Shown here: one piece after another, positions 35,147 to 42,273 of the stretch
How the letters are laid out: every line of letters starts with the position of its first letter
Numbering within the stretch: position 1 is the stretch's first letter
Assembly (NCBI RefSeq): GCF_023715725.1
Contig: NZ_JAMBOT010000007.1
Span: 62,001-126,000 of the forward strand
Reading direction: 5' to 3'
Origin: Paenibacillus pasadenensis
Lineage (GTDB): Bacteria; Bacillota; Bacilli; Paenibacillales; Paenibacillaceae
DNA length: 64,000 nucleotides
Translations under genes and position numbers: made by a program
The notes under the pieces: model-generated
The model's input: the letters and a program-made list of their open reading frames with translations, nothing else
What the model was told of the DNA's origin: nothing
The model's database searches: none

Positions 35147-36301
35147 CTACGCCTCCCGGGGTTTTTCCAGTAATTTAGCTTCCGCCTCAGCCAGCTGCGT
35201 GTAGTTAGGAACAAATCCGTGCGCATCATCAGCTTCACCTCCGGCAAGGCGCCGTCTCCCCAGCCAGGCTACGGAACCCCCGTCCATCGTATGCGGCTGT
35301 CTGAAGACAGCAACCTCTAACCGCTTCTCGCTAACCAGCTGCTCCAGCTGCTGGATAGCTGCCTCATGTTTGTCCAAATCTCCTGTGAAAACAAGAGCTT
35401 CGGGCCGGTCGGCTGGCTGCACGGCCTCCAACCGCTCGGCCAAAGCGGCCGCCCAAGGCTCCGCCAGCCGCAGCCCGTCTGGCTCCAGCCGGCTCCATGG
35501 CGCGTTTAGCGGCAGACTAGCCGCTTGCAGAGGCGCTCCTGCTTGGGCAAGTTGCGCTTCCCCGTTTGCAACGGATGCATCGGAAGCAAACTGAGCTTGG
35601 ACGTTTGCCGCGGAAGTGTCAGCGGCAAGCGGGGCTTGGACGTTTGCAACGGATGCGACAGCCGCATGCGGCACCTTCCCGCTTGCTGCGGACGCTCCAG
35701 CGCCAAGCGGCGCTTGGCCGCTAACTGCCGTCCCGCCGGCGGCAAAAAGCGCCGTGTACACTTGCCCTCGGCGCGCATCAAGCAGCGGCACGACCCAGCT
35801 GTTTGGCATCGGCAGCGGCAATGCCGCTCCCGGCGTTTGCTCTGCAGCGGGCTCCCCTGCTACGGAGTCCATATCTGCTATAGCTTCTCCGGCTCTCGCC
35901 GTCTGCGCGGCATGCCAAGCGCCAACCGCCAAGCTCTCCAGCGAGGATACGCCGAGCAGCGGCACTCCCCATGTCCAAGCGAGCGTTTTGGCAATAGACG
36001 CAGCAATACGGACTCCGGTGTAGGAGCCGGGGCCTTGTCCCGCCGCAATGCCTCCCAGCTGCGAGCCGTCCACGCCGGCCTCCCGCAGCAGCTTGTCCAC
36101 AGCTGGCACCGCATGCGCGGAATGGTTGCGCTCCGCAGGCGATTGCACGCTGCCGAGCAGCTGCCCCCCGCGCATAAGCGCCGCCGCCAGAACCGGCGTC
36201 GACGTATCAAGCGCCAGCATGAGCGTATCGTTATCCGGCTCCAATCCGCCCGGCTGAACCGCAACCTGCTCCGTCAGACGTCCCTTGTCGTCCTCGATCA
36301 T
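35147..36301 (-). CDS. tsaB: t6A synthase accessory subunit TsaB with repeat insertion
   Basis: 384 residues from the ATG at 36301, which overlaps the tsaE stop (ATGA). TsaB is normally about 230-240 residues; the core is present (LMLALDTSTPVLAAALMRGG, AAGQGPGSYTGVRIAASIAK, WVVPLLDARRGQVYTALF, and a C-terminal FVPNYTQLAEAEAKLL). The extra length comes from an Ala/Glu-rich loop (about 131-168) and five 13-residue repeats (194-258). TsaB dimerises with TsaD and has lost ATPase activity. The insertion lies after the DARRGQVY core element, in a region likely to be a surface loop. Confidence 0.93.
   Translation of the reverse strand: MIEDDKGRLTEQVAVQPGGLEPDNDTLMLALDTSTPVLAAALMRGGQLLGSVQSPAERNHSAHAVPAVDKLLREAGVDGSQLGGIAAGQGPGSYTGVRIAASIAKTLAWTWGVPLLGVSSLESLAVGAWHAAQTARAGEAIADMDSVAGEPAAEQTPGAALPLPMPNSWVVPLLDARRGQVYTALFAAGGTAVSGQAPLGAGASAASGKVPHAAVASVANVQAPLAADTSAANVQAQFASDASVANGEAQLAQAGAPLQAASLPLNAPWSRLEPDGLRLAEPWAAALAERLEAVQPADRPEALVFTGDLDKHEAAIQQLEQLVSEKRLEVAVFRQPHTMDGGSVAWLGRRRLAGGEADDAHGFVPNYTQLAEAEAKLLEKPREA
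35528..35722 (-). repeat. Five 39-bp coding repeats inside tsaB
   Basis: Each unit encodes 13 residues: SGQAPLGAGASAA, SGKVPHAAVASVA, NVQAPLAADTSAA, NVQAQFASDASVA, NGEAQLAQAGAPL. The length of 39 bp keeps the frame. Units differ by several substitutions, so the array is not freshly expanded. Confidence 0.9.
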
Positions 36302-36834
36302 GCTTTTCCGCCTCCTTCCGGCATACCGGCAAGCTCCCGGCACCAGGCTGAGTAACGGCTGCCCATGCCGCGAAGCGTTATGCTCCTCTGTTCGCCTCCC
36401 AGATGAGTTAAGCGAATCTCAAGCCGCTCCTGCGGCAGCAGCTCGGGAATGAGACTCGCCCATTCCACAAGCGACACGCCCTCGCCGTAAAAATAATCGT
36501 CCAGCCCAAGCTCATCCGCTTCCGGCGTAGACAACCGGTATACATCCATATGATAAAGCGGCAGCCTGCCGCTTTCATACTCTTTTATAATCGTAAAGGT
36601 CGGACTATTAACCACGCCCTTCACGCCGAGTCCTGCGGCAAAAGCCTGCGAAAACCTTGTTTTGCCCGCGCCAAGATCGCCGTCCAGCGTTATGAGCGTG
36701 CCAGGCTCAGCGTGCAGGGCCAGCCATTGGGCCAGCTTTACTGTGTCCGCTTCGCTGTCTGCGCTCCATAACACCTCGGCCGTTTCATCCATCATCTGTT
36801 CCACCCTGCTCTCTGCCATGCTGCATCCGTTCAT
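36298..36834 (-). CDS. tsaE: t6A synthase ATPase subunit TsaE
   Basis: Up to 178 residues. P-loop ITLDGDLGAGKTRFSQAFA (GDLGAGKT), then VNSPTFTIIKEYESGRLPLYHMDVYRL and GEGVSLVEWASLI, the family motifs. It drives the TsaBD complex with ATP. Start uncertain: the ATG at 36834 lacks a good ribosome site; the ATG pair about 14 codons later follows AGGGTGG. First gene of the t6A operon. Confidence 0.93.
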   Translation of the reverse strand: MNGCSMAESRVEQMMDETAEVLWSADSEADTVKLAQWLALHAEPGTLITLDGDLGAGKTRFSQAFAAGLGVKGVVNSPTFTIIKEYESGRLPLYHMDVYRLSTPEADELGLDDYFYGEGVSLVEWASLIPELLPQERLEIRLTHLGGEQRSITLRGMGSRYSAWCRELAGMPEGGGKA

Positions 36835-36905
36835 GGAAGCTTGTTCCCATTATATCGGCCGCCCTCTGCTGCCGCAACCGGACGACTCTCTTCCCTTTCC
36901 ACAAG

Positions 36906-36945
36906 CAAAAAGCCCCGGCTGCGGGCTGTTGCCCGGCCGAGGCTT
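36906..36945 (-). terminator. Intrinsic terminator of the YitT gene
   Basis: Stem with arms AAGCCTCGGCCGGGC and GCCCGCAGCCGGGGCTT (small bulges), loop AACA, then TTTTTG on the minus strand. Confidence 0.8.
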
Positions 36946-37003
36946 ACTGCCTCCATCCACCCTTGTATTAGAGCGACGGATGTACGATATCGAGTGAAGC
37001 TCT

Positions 37004-37879
37004 TTAGTGGATGTCCCGCTTTTTGAAGCGGCCGCCCTTCACATCATGGATATTGCCTACAGCGAGAAACGCCGCAGAATCCATATCGGTTACGATTGAT
37101 TTGAGCTTTGCTTCCTCCAGACGGGTGATGACGACAAAAATGACCTTTTTCTCGCCGCCGGTAAAGCCGCCCTCGCCATTGAGGTACGTTACGCCGCGTC
37201 CGAGACGGCTCATGATCGCCTCGCCGATGTCCCGGTATTCGTCGCTGATGATCCACGCCGCCTTCGACTCGTCGAAGCCCTCGATGACGATATCAATCAT
37301 TTTATATGCGATATAGTAAGCAATCAGCGAGTACATCGCCCGGTCCCAGGAGAAGACGAAACCTGCGCTAGTCAAAATGAACAGATTGACGAACATGACA
37401 ATTTCGCCGACGGAGAACGGAAGCTTTTTGGAAAACAGGATTGCAACGATCTCCGTTCCGTCCAGCGAACCGCCAAAACGAATGACAAGGCCTACGCCCG
37501 TGCCAAGCACCATGCCGCCAAAAATGGAAGCAAGGAATTCATCAATGGTCAGCGGATCAACGGAGTGAAGGAGAAACGTTGTCAGAGACATGATGCTAAT
37601 CCCGTACAGCGTGGAAAGTGCGAACGTTTTGCCGATCTGCTTATATCCGAGAAACAGAAACGGAAGGTTCAAAATGAAGAGAAAAAGTCCGAGCGGTATA
37701 TCGGTAAGATACGAAAGTATGATGGAAATGCCGGTAATACCGCCGTCAATAATGTTGTTCGGAACGAGAAAAATCTCCAGTCCGACAGCCATCAGAATTG
37801 CGCCGATTGTCAGAAAGACAATCCTTTTCACTATCTCAATCATCGGCAGCTTTAAATGCTGTCCATGTGCCGCAGCCAT
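37004..37879 (-). CDS. YitT-family membrane protein (DUF161/DUF2179)
   Basis: 291 residues. Five or six membrane helices from about 15 to 180 (IVFLTIGAILMAVGLEIFL, IDGGITGISIILSYLTDIPLG, LGTGVGLVIRFGGSLDGTEI) followed by a cytosolic DUF2179 domain (about 215-290: GVTYLNGEGGFTGGEKKVIF, SIVTDMDSAAFLAVGNIHDV). Function of the family is not established. AGGGAGTGAGGGG precedes the ATG. Confidence 0.9.
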   Translation of the reverse strand: MAAAHGQHLKLPMIEIVKRIVFLTIGAILMAVGLEIFLVPNNIIDGGITGISIILSYLTDIPLGLFLFILNLPFLFLGYKQIGKTFALSTLYGISIMSLTTFLLHSVDPLTIDEFLASIFGGMVLGTGVGLVIRFGGSLDGTEIVAILFSKKLPFSVGEIVMFVNLFILTSAGFVFSWDRAMYSLIAYYIAYKMIDIVIEGFDESKAAWIISDEYRDIGEAIMSRLGRGVTYLNGEGGFTGGEKKVIFVVITRLEEAKLKSIVTDMDSAAFLAVGNIHDVKGGRFKKRDIH

Positions 37880-38150
37880 AACCCCTCACTCCCTCTCTAT
37901 TTATCTATACTTCTAATTATAAAGTAACTTCGAACGAAATTAAAGGATTTTCGACCATTTTAGGCAAAATTTCTCCGCAAAAGTGATTATATCCTCAGTT
38001 ATTGCTTGTTATGTTCAGTTATCTCGTTTTCTCTCGATTTCTAACAAATTTTCGGAGCTTCAGCTTGTTCTCCTCCACTTTTATATGTATTTTTGGATTT
38101 GCATCCTAGACCGGATTCCGGTTAAATGAAACCATGGAGGAGATGCTACA

Positions 38151-38438
38151 ATGTCGAGCAAACGCCAAAAAGCCGCCGCGAAGCAGAAGGCTTCACAGAG
38201 GCAGCATGCACTGGATTCAACAAGATTGCTTTGGACACGCAAACCGCAGACGCAAGTAAAACCTAACCGCAAACACGAAGAGCGCCGGTCCTGGTGCCGA
38301 AAGGCCAAGGACGACGGCGCTTTTTATTTTAGCTGCTGCTGTGTTCGGCTTAGTTCTCCCGCTCCGGCTTGCCCTCATGCAGCTGATCAACGGATACCGT
38401 TTGCGTGTTTTGAGGCGTCGTGCCGACCTGTACGGTAG
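38151..38438 (+). CDS. Small basic protein; terminator inside its reading frame
   Basis: The ATG at 38151 has an excellent ribosome site (GGAGGAG, seven bases). The frame is open to 38438 (95 codons), but a strong terminator at 38281-38330 should end the mRNA near codon 58-60, before any stop. The encoded part is very basic: N-terminal helix SSKRQKAAAKQKASQRQH, then LLWTRKPQTQVKPNRKHEER and SWCRK. The tail past codon 60 overlaps the convergent spore gene and looks non-native. Arrangement and composition recall ArfA and BrfA, ribosome-rescue factors made from non-stop mRNAs; QVKPNRK...SWCRK loosely resembles ArfA's RVxxxKK...SYxRK. Identity not proven. Confidence 0.5.
   Translation: MSSKRQKAAAKQKASQRQHALDSTRLLWTRKPQTQVKPNRKHEERRSWCRKAKDDGAFYFSCCCVRLSSPAPACPHAADQRIPFACFEASCRPVR
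38281..38330 (+). terminator. Strong plus-strand terminator within the ORF at 38151
   Basis: Outer arms AGCGCCG and CGGCGCT, inner GTCCT/AGGAC and a GAAA loop, then TTTTTATTTT. On the minus strand the stem is followed by CTTCGTG, so it works for plus-strand transcripts. The only plus-strand gene upstream is the ORF at 38151. Confidence 0.85.
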
Positions 38439-38547
38439 CCATTCCGTTGGACTCATCCACATTTTCAATCCAGACGGAATGCCCTCCTAAGTGTACGGGG
38501 AACATTTCCGACGAGCTGTAAATCTCCATCGCGCGTTTAACGTCCAT
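38350..38547 (-). CDS. sspH: H-type small acid-soluble spore protein
   Basis: 65 residues. MDVKRAMEIYSSSEMFPVHL followed by VWIENVDESNGMATVQVG and a final TVSVDQLHE match the SspH family pattern (xxxRAKEIxxSxxxxxVxxxGxxVxIxxVDExxxxAxV). Made in the forespore, minor DNA-associated spore protein. AAAGGGAGAGAGT precedes the ATG. Its 3' end overlaps the open frame of the convergent small ORF. Confidence 0.88.
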   Translation of the reverse strand: MDVKRAMEIYSSSEMFPVHLGGHSVWIENVDESNGMATVQVGTTPQNTQTVSVDQLHEGKPEREN

Positions 38548-38578
38548 TCATACTCTCTCCCTTTTCGCTTCACTCATT

Positions 38579-38974
38579 TTAATCGGCCATTAATTGGCCT
38601 TTAATCCGTCCGAGCTGCTCTGAAGGCTCGTTCTCCGGCTCCGCCGGCAGGCCGATATCCTCCCTCAGCATCATCGTATCGGTTGTCGATTCGCCGATAT
38701 GGCCGTTGTGAATCGTCACTTGGCCTCCGCCAAGCCCTTCGCCAACCATCCGATCGATATCCATTTCGTAATCCACACGCCCGCCATGATCGCCTGTTAC
38801 GCCGACCCCGGCGTCCGTCACGCTGCGCGCGCCGCCCTGCTCCAGCGAGCCGTCCAGCTCCGTGCTCATTTCTGAGCTCAAATCGGCCAGGCTCTTGTCG
38901 TCTCTGGCGCTGGCAAGCATATGCCGGCTGTCCAGCTCCTGCTCCAGCTTGCGGCGGATATCCTCTTCCTTCAT
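38579..38974 (-). CDS. Acidic hypothetical protein
   Basis: 131 residues, hydrophilic, no membrane segment. Charged helical start EEDIRRKLEQELDSRHMLAS, a Gly/Asp-rich middle (GVGVTGDHGGRVDYEMDIDR) and an acidic end. Strong ribosome site AAAGGAGG. It is 31 bases ahead of sspH on the same strand, so the pair may be cotranscribed in the forespore. Family not recognised. Confidence 0.6.
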   Translation of the reverse strand: MKEEDIRRKLEQELDSRHMLASARDDKSLADLSSEMSTELDGSLEQGGARSVTDAGVGVTGDHGGRVDYEMDIDRMVGEGLGGGQVTIHNGHIGESTTDTMMLREDIGLPAEPENEPSEQLGRIKGQLMAD

Positions 38975-39144
38975 GATGCTTCAACCTCCTTTCGCATCGT
39001 TCATTCGCGAGTAACGGCTGCATCCAGCCCTAGAACAAATATGCCCGCCCCTTGAGGGCTTCATGCATGGGATGAGCGGCGGCAACACACACTGAAAGCA
39101 ACGAATACGCCGGTTGCTCCGGCGCAAGGAGGCCTGACGAAACA

Positions 39145-40053
39145 GTGCATACGGTGTGGAAAGGCGCGATAAGCTTTGGACTGGTCCACGTTCCGGTCAA
39201 AATGTTTTCCGCTACGGAAGATAAGGATATTTCGCTGCGAATGCTGCATTCCGTTTGCGGCAGCCCTATTGCCTACGTGCGGGAATGTCCCGTCTGCGAC
39301 AAAAAAATTGAATGGGACGAAATCGTGAAAGGGTACGAGTACGAAAAAGGCCGCTACGTCACGTTCAGCAAGGAAGAGCTGGAGCAGGTCGCTGGCGAAA
39401 AATCCAAAACGATTCAAATTCTCGATTTTGTCGCGCTGGAAGAGATTGATCCGATTTATTTTCAGAAAACATACTATCTGTCCCCGGATCAGGCTGGAGG
39501 CGGCGCTTACTCGCTGCTCATGGAGGCAATGAAGCAGTCCGGCAAAATCGGTATTGCAAAAATCTCAATCCGCGCCAAAAGCAGCCTTGCGGCAATCCGC
39601 GTGCTGGAGGAAGGCTGTTTGGCGATGGAAACGATCTTTTATCCCGATGAGATCCGTTCCGTGCAGCAGGTGCCGAATTTGCCCGGGGCCGTGGCGGTCA
39701 ACGAGAAGGAACTGACTATGGCCAAGCTGCTGATTGACCAGCTGTCCACGCCGTTCGAGCCTGAAAAATACACGGACGACTACCGCACCGCCATGCACGA
39801 TATGATTCAGGGAAAAATTGCCGGAGAAGATGTAACCGTTGCTCCGAGCCAGGAGCCCGGACATGTGCTGGACCTGATGGCTGCGCTGCAGGCAAGCCTC
39901 GAATCGGGCAAAGCTCCGGCGGCGCTGCCGATAACTGACCCTGGAACCCCAGCCAGCAAAAAGAAAAAATCGGTTGCTTCTGATGAGGACAAAGCCCCCA
40001 AAAAAGCGGTCAAACCGCGCGCCAAAAAGAAAAAGGATATCGGCGCTTCCTAG
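39145..40053 (+). CDS. ku: Ku protein of non-homologous end joining
   Basis: 302 residues, GTG start with AAGGAGG upstream. Bacterial Ku core: HTVWKGAISFGLVHVPVKMF, YVRECPVCDKKIEWDEIVKGYEY, IDPIYFQKTYYLSPD and ELTMAKLLIDQLSTPFEPEKY. The C-terminal 45 residues are Lys-rich (KKKKSVASDEDKAPKKAVKP), the tail known to help DNA binding. Ku rings DNA ends and recruits LigD. The ligase gene follows with no gap (TAGATG). Confidence 0.96.
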   Translation: MHTVWKGAISFGLVHVPVKMFSATEDKDISLRMLHSVCGSPIAYVRECPVCDKKIEWDEIVKGYEYEKGRYVTFSKEELEQVAGEKSKTIQILDFVALEEIDPIYFQKTYYLSPDQAGGGAYSLLMEAMKQSGKIGIAKISIRAKSSLAAIRVLEEGCLAMETIFYPDEIRSVQQVPNLPGAVAVNEKELTMAKLLIDQLSTPFEPEKYTDDYRTAMHDMIQGKIAGEDVTVAPSQEPGHVLDLMAALQASLESGKAPAALPITDPGTPASKKKKSVASDEDKAPKKAVKPRAKKKKDIGAS

Positions 40054-41220
40054 ATGAAAGCTCCGAAAGCAGCTTTTCCGCCTGAGCTTGGCGTTCCGAT
40101 GGCGCCCGTGAGCGCTGCGAAGCTGCCCGTTGGGGATAATTGGGGTTATCAGCTCAAATGGGACGGCGTCCGGCTGCTGGCTGTTATCGGCAAGGACGGC
40201 CGCGTGCTGCTGCTCTCGCGCCAAGGCTTGTTCAAAAACGAAATCTATCCCGAGCTGACAGCATTACTGGAGAGCTGCGCTTTAACGCTCGGTCCCTGTG
40301 TGCTCGACGGCGAGCTGATCAGCTGGACGGGAGAGCGTCCCAGCTTTCAGCGCGTGCTGCTGCGCGAGCGGACGCGGGGTTATGGCGGCAGCTCCGTCAT
40401 GACGGAGCTTCGCCACCCGGATCCCGGAACCGCTCCTTGGCGGGGTGAGGGAATATTTGAAGGCAGTTCCGGCGAACTTGGCGGGGTTGAGCTAGACGGG
40501 GGCGAGCTTGGCGAAACTTTGCCCGCTTCAGAAGAACGTCGTAAAAAAGGGGCCTCTACCGGCAGTACACCGCCATCCGGGTTACCTAATGCAGACGGCA
40601 TTTTTTCGGCTCCACCTGGGCTAGTCTTCGTTCTATTCGATATTCTCCGCCTCGGAGCGGCCGACTTGCGGCCTCTGCCCTATGTGCAGCGTCACAAAGT
40701 GCTGTTAAAGATGGGCTCCTTGCTGCCTGCTGGCCTGCTTGTCACCGAGCTATATGTAGACGGGGATGCGTTATGGCGCTGGGTTAAAGCGGTGCGCTGG
40801 GAAGGCGTTGTCAGCAAACGGCTTGATTCGACCTACCGCGAGGACAAAAAACACCGGGATTGGCTCAAAACGAAAACCGCGCTGCTCGTAGACGTTGATA
40901 TCGTTGGTTTAAAGGTACGGGAAGGCCAAACCGCCAGCCTGATAATGAGCCTGGATGGGGATTATTTTGGGAGCGTTTCGCTAGGACTGACCGGGGAAAT
41001 GCGGACGTTATTGACGTCCCGTTTTGTGCCGGAGGACGCCTTTGCAAACGGCGGCAGCCAATACGGCGAGATGCCTTTTGCCGGGCTGCATCCCGATCTC
41101 AAAGGGGAGCGGATCGTGTGGCTGGAGCAGCCGATTCCTTGCACCGTGACGGGGCTGGAAATTACCGAGGCCGGGCAGCTGCGCCACCCGAAGCTGGCCG
41201 GCTTCGGCCGCAAAGGTTAA
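40054..41220 (+). CDS. ATP-dependent DNA ligase (LigD ligase part) with loop insertion
   Basis: 388 residues. Nucleotidyl lysine K35 in QLKWDGVRLL (motif I), VLDGELISW (motif III), VFVLFDILRL (IIIa), WEGVVSKR (IV) and DWLKTKTALL (V), then an OB-fold. Seals breaks held by Ku. Between motifs III and IIIa (about 108-188) there is an 80-residue low-complexity loop, EGSSGELGGVELDGGELGET and SEERRKKGASTGSTPPSG, not normal for the family. In Bacillus LigD the ligase and polymerase are one chain; here they are separate. Start codon abuts the ku stop. Confidence 0.93.
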   Translation: MKAPKAAFPPELGVPMAPVSAAKLPVGDNWGYQLKWDGVRLLAVIGKDGRVLLLSRQGLFKNEIYPELTALLESCALTLGPCVLDGELISWTGERPSFQRVLLRERTRGYGGSSVMTELRHPDPGTAPWRGEGIFEGSSGELGGVELDGGELGETLPASEERRKKGASTGSTPPSGLPNADGIFSAPPGLVFVLFDILRLGAADLRPLPYVQRHKVLLKMGSLLPAGLLVTELYVDGDALWRWVKAVRWEGVVSKRLDSTYREDKKHRDWLKTKTALLVDVDIVGLKVREGQTASLIMSLDGDYFGSVSLGLTGEMRTLLTSRFVPEDAFANGGSQYGEMPFAGLHPDLKGERIVWLEQPIPCTVTGLEITEAGQLRHPKLAGFGRKG

Positions 41221-41243
41221 CAGGGCGTTGAGCGGGCTACTTA

Positions 41244-41298
41244 GGCGAGCGCATTTCCGCGCTCCTTAAGGGCGTTTGACGCCCTTATTTCGCTCGCC
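41244..41298. repeat. Solitary hairpin repeat unit
   Basis: Inner arms TAAGGGCGT and ACGCCCTTA around TTG (41267-41287), followed by TTTCGCTCG; outer arms GGCGAGCG and CGCTCGCC. It shares CTCCTT-hairpin-CTTATTTCGCTCG with the array at 45750 and the hairpin core with that at 26053. It lies between the ligase and polymerase genes. Confidence 0.75.
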
Positions 41299-41361
41299 GA
41301 GCTCAATCAGTACATCTAACCACCACCCAGCAAGCACCCGCACAAGGAGGTGACCACCCGC

Positions 41362-42264
41362 ATGGCCGTAAAAACAAAACCGGAAAAAGGCATCCTCGTC
41401 ATCGAAGGTGAGACGCTGACGATTACGAATCCGTCTAAGCCGTTATGGCCCGAGGCCGGCGTGACGAAGCTGATGTTTTTGGAAAAGCTGATCCAGCTTT
41501 CCCCCTACTTAATCCATCACTGCCGAAACCGGCATCTGACGACGATCCGATATCCGCATGGAATTCACGATAAATATTTTTATCAAAAAAATTGCCCCGA
41601 GCCGCGGCCATCCTTCGTGCGGACCCGCAGCAGCGGCGGCATTGAGTATGTTGTACTGGACTCGCTTCCGACCTTGATTTGGCTTGGCAACCTGGCATGT
41701 CTGGAATTTCACGCATCGTTTGAGCAGGCGGAAGATGCCGATCATCCGACGGAATGGGTTATCGATCTGGACCCGACGCTGGAGGAGGAGCCTCGCATTA
41801 TGGAAGCAGCCGCGTTTGTTGGGGAGCAGCTCGCTGCCCTTGGCATTCAATCCATTCCCAAAACAAGCGGCGCTACCGGTGTGCAAATTATCGTGCCTTT
41901 GGAGGACAGGCTAAGCTTCGACGAGCTCCGATTCATCGGCCAATTTGTCGGAGAGTTTATGGCGCAGAAGCTGCCGAAGCTGTTCACTGTCGAGCGGCTT
42001 AAAAAAAACAGAGGCGATCTTATTTACTTCGACTACCTGCAGCATTATGCGGGCAAAACGATCGCCGCTCCGTATACGCCACGGGCCAAAAAAGCCGCGA
42101 CCGTATCCACTCCGTTGACGTGGGAGGAAATTTCCGCCGGGGCTCAGCCGCGCGACTTTCATCTGCTCAACATCGCCGAACGGCTGGCGGAACGGGGCGA
42201 CCTGCTTCAGCAAGCTCCTAAACAGCGGCTTCGGCCAATACTGGAGTTTTTGCGCCGCAAGTAA
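41362..42264 (+). CDS. LigD polymerase-domain protein (primase-like)
   Basis: About 300 residues from the ATG at 41362 (AAGGAGGTG ahead). LigD PolDom features: ITNPSKPLWPEAGVTKLMFL, HLTTIRYPHGIHDKYFYQKN, WVIDLDPTLEEEP with the two catalytic aspartates (DLD), and IPKTSGATGVQIIVPL. Fills gaps with ribonucleotides during end joining. Third NHEJ gene after ku and the ligase. No LigD nuclease domain is present in the window. Confidence 0.93.
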   Translation: MAVKTKPEKGILVIEGETLTITNPSKPLWPEAGVTKLMFLEKLIQLSPYLIHHCRNRHLTTIRYPHGIHDKYFYQKNCPEPRPSFVRTRSSGGIEYVVLDSLPTLIWLGNLACLEFHASFEQAEDADHPTEWVIDLDPTLEEEPRIMEAAAFVGEQLAALGIQSIPKTSGATGVQIIVPLEDRLSFDELRFIGQFVGEFMAQKLPKLFTVERLKKNRGDLIYFDYLQHYAGKTIAAPYTPRAKKAATVSTPLTWEEISAGAQPRDFHLLNIAERLAERGDLLQQAPKQRLRPILEFLRRK

Positions 42265-42273
42265 CTGCCCTTT

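Noticed and set aside
39565-40224. 219-codon minus-strand frame opposite ku
   Set aside because: Shadow of the ku gene; Ku motifs on the plus strand are unambiguous.
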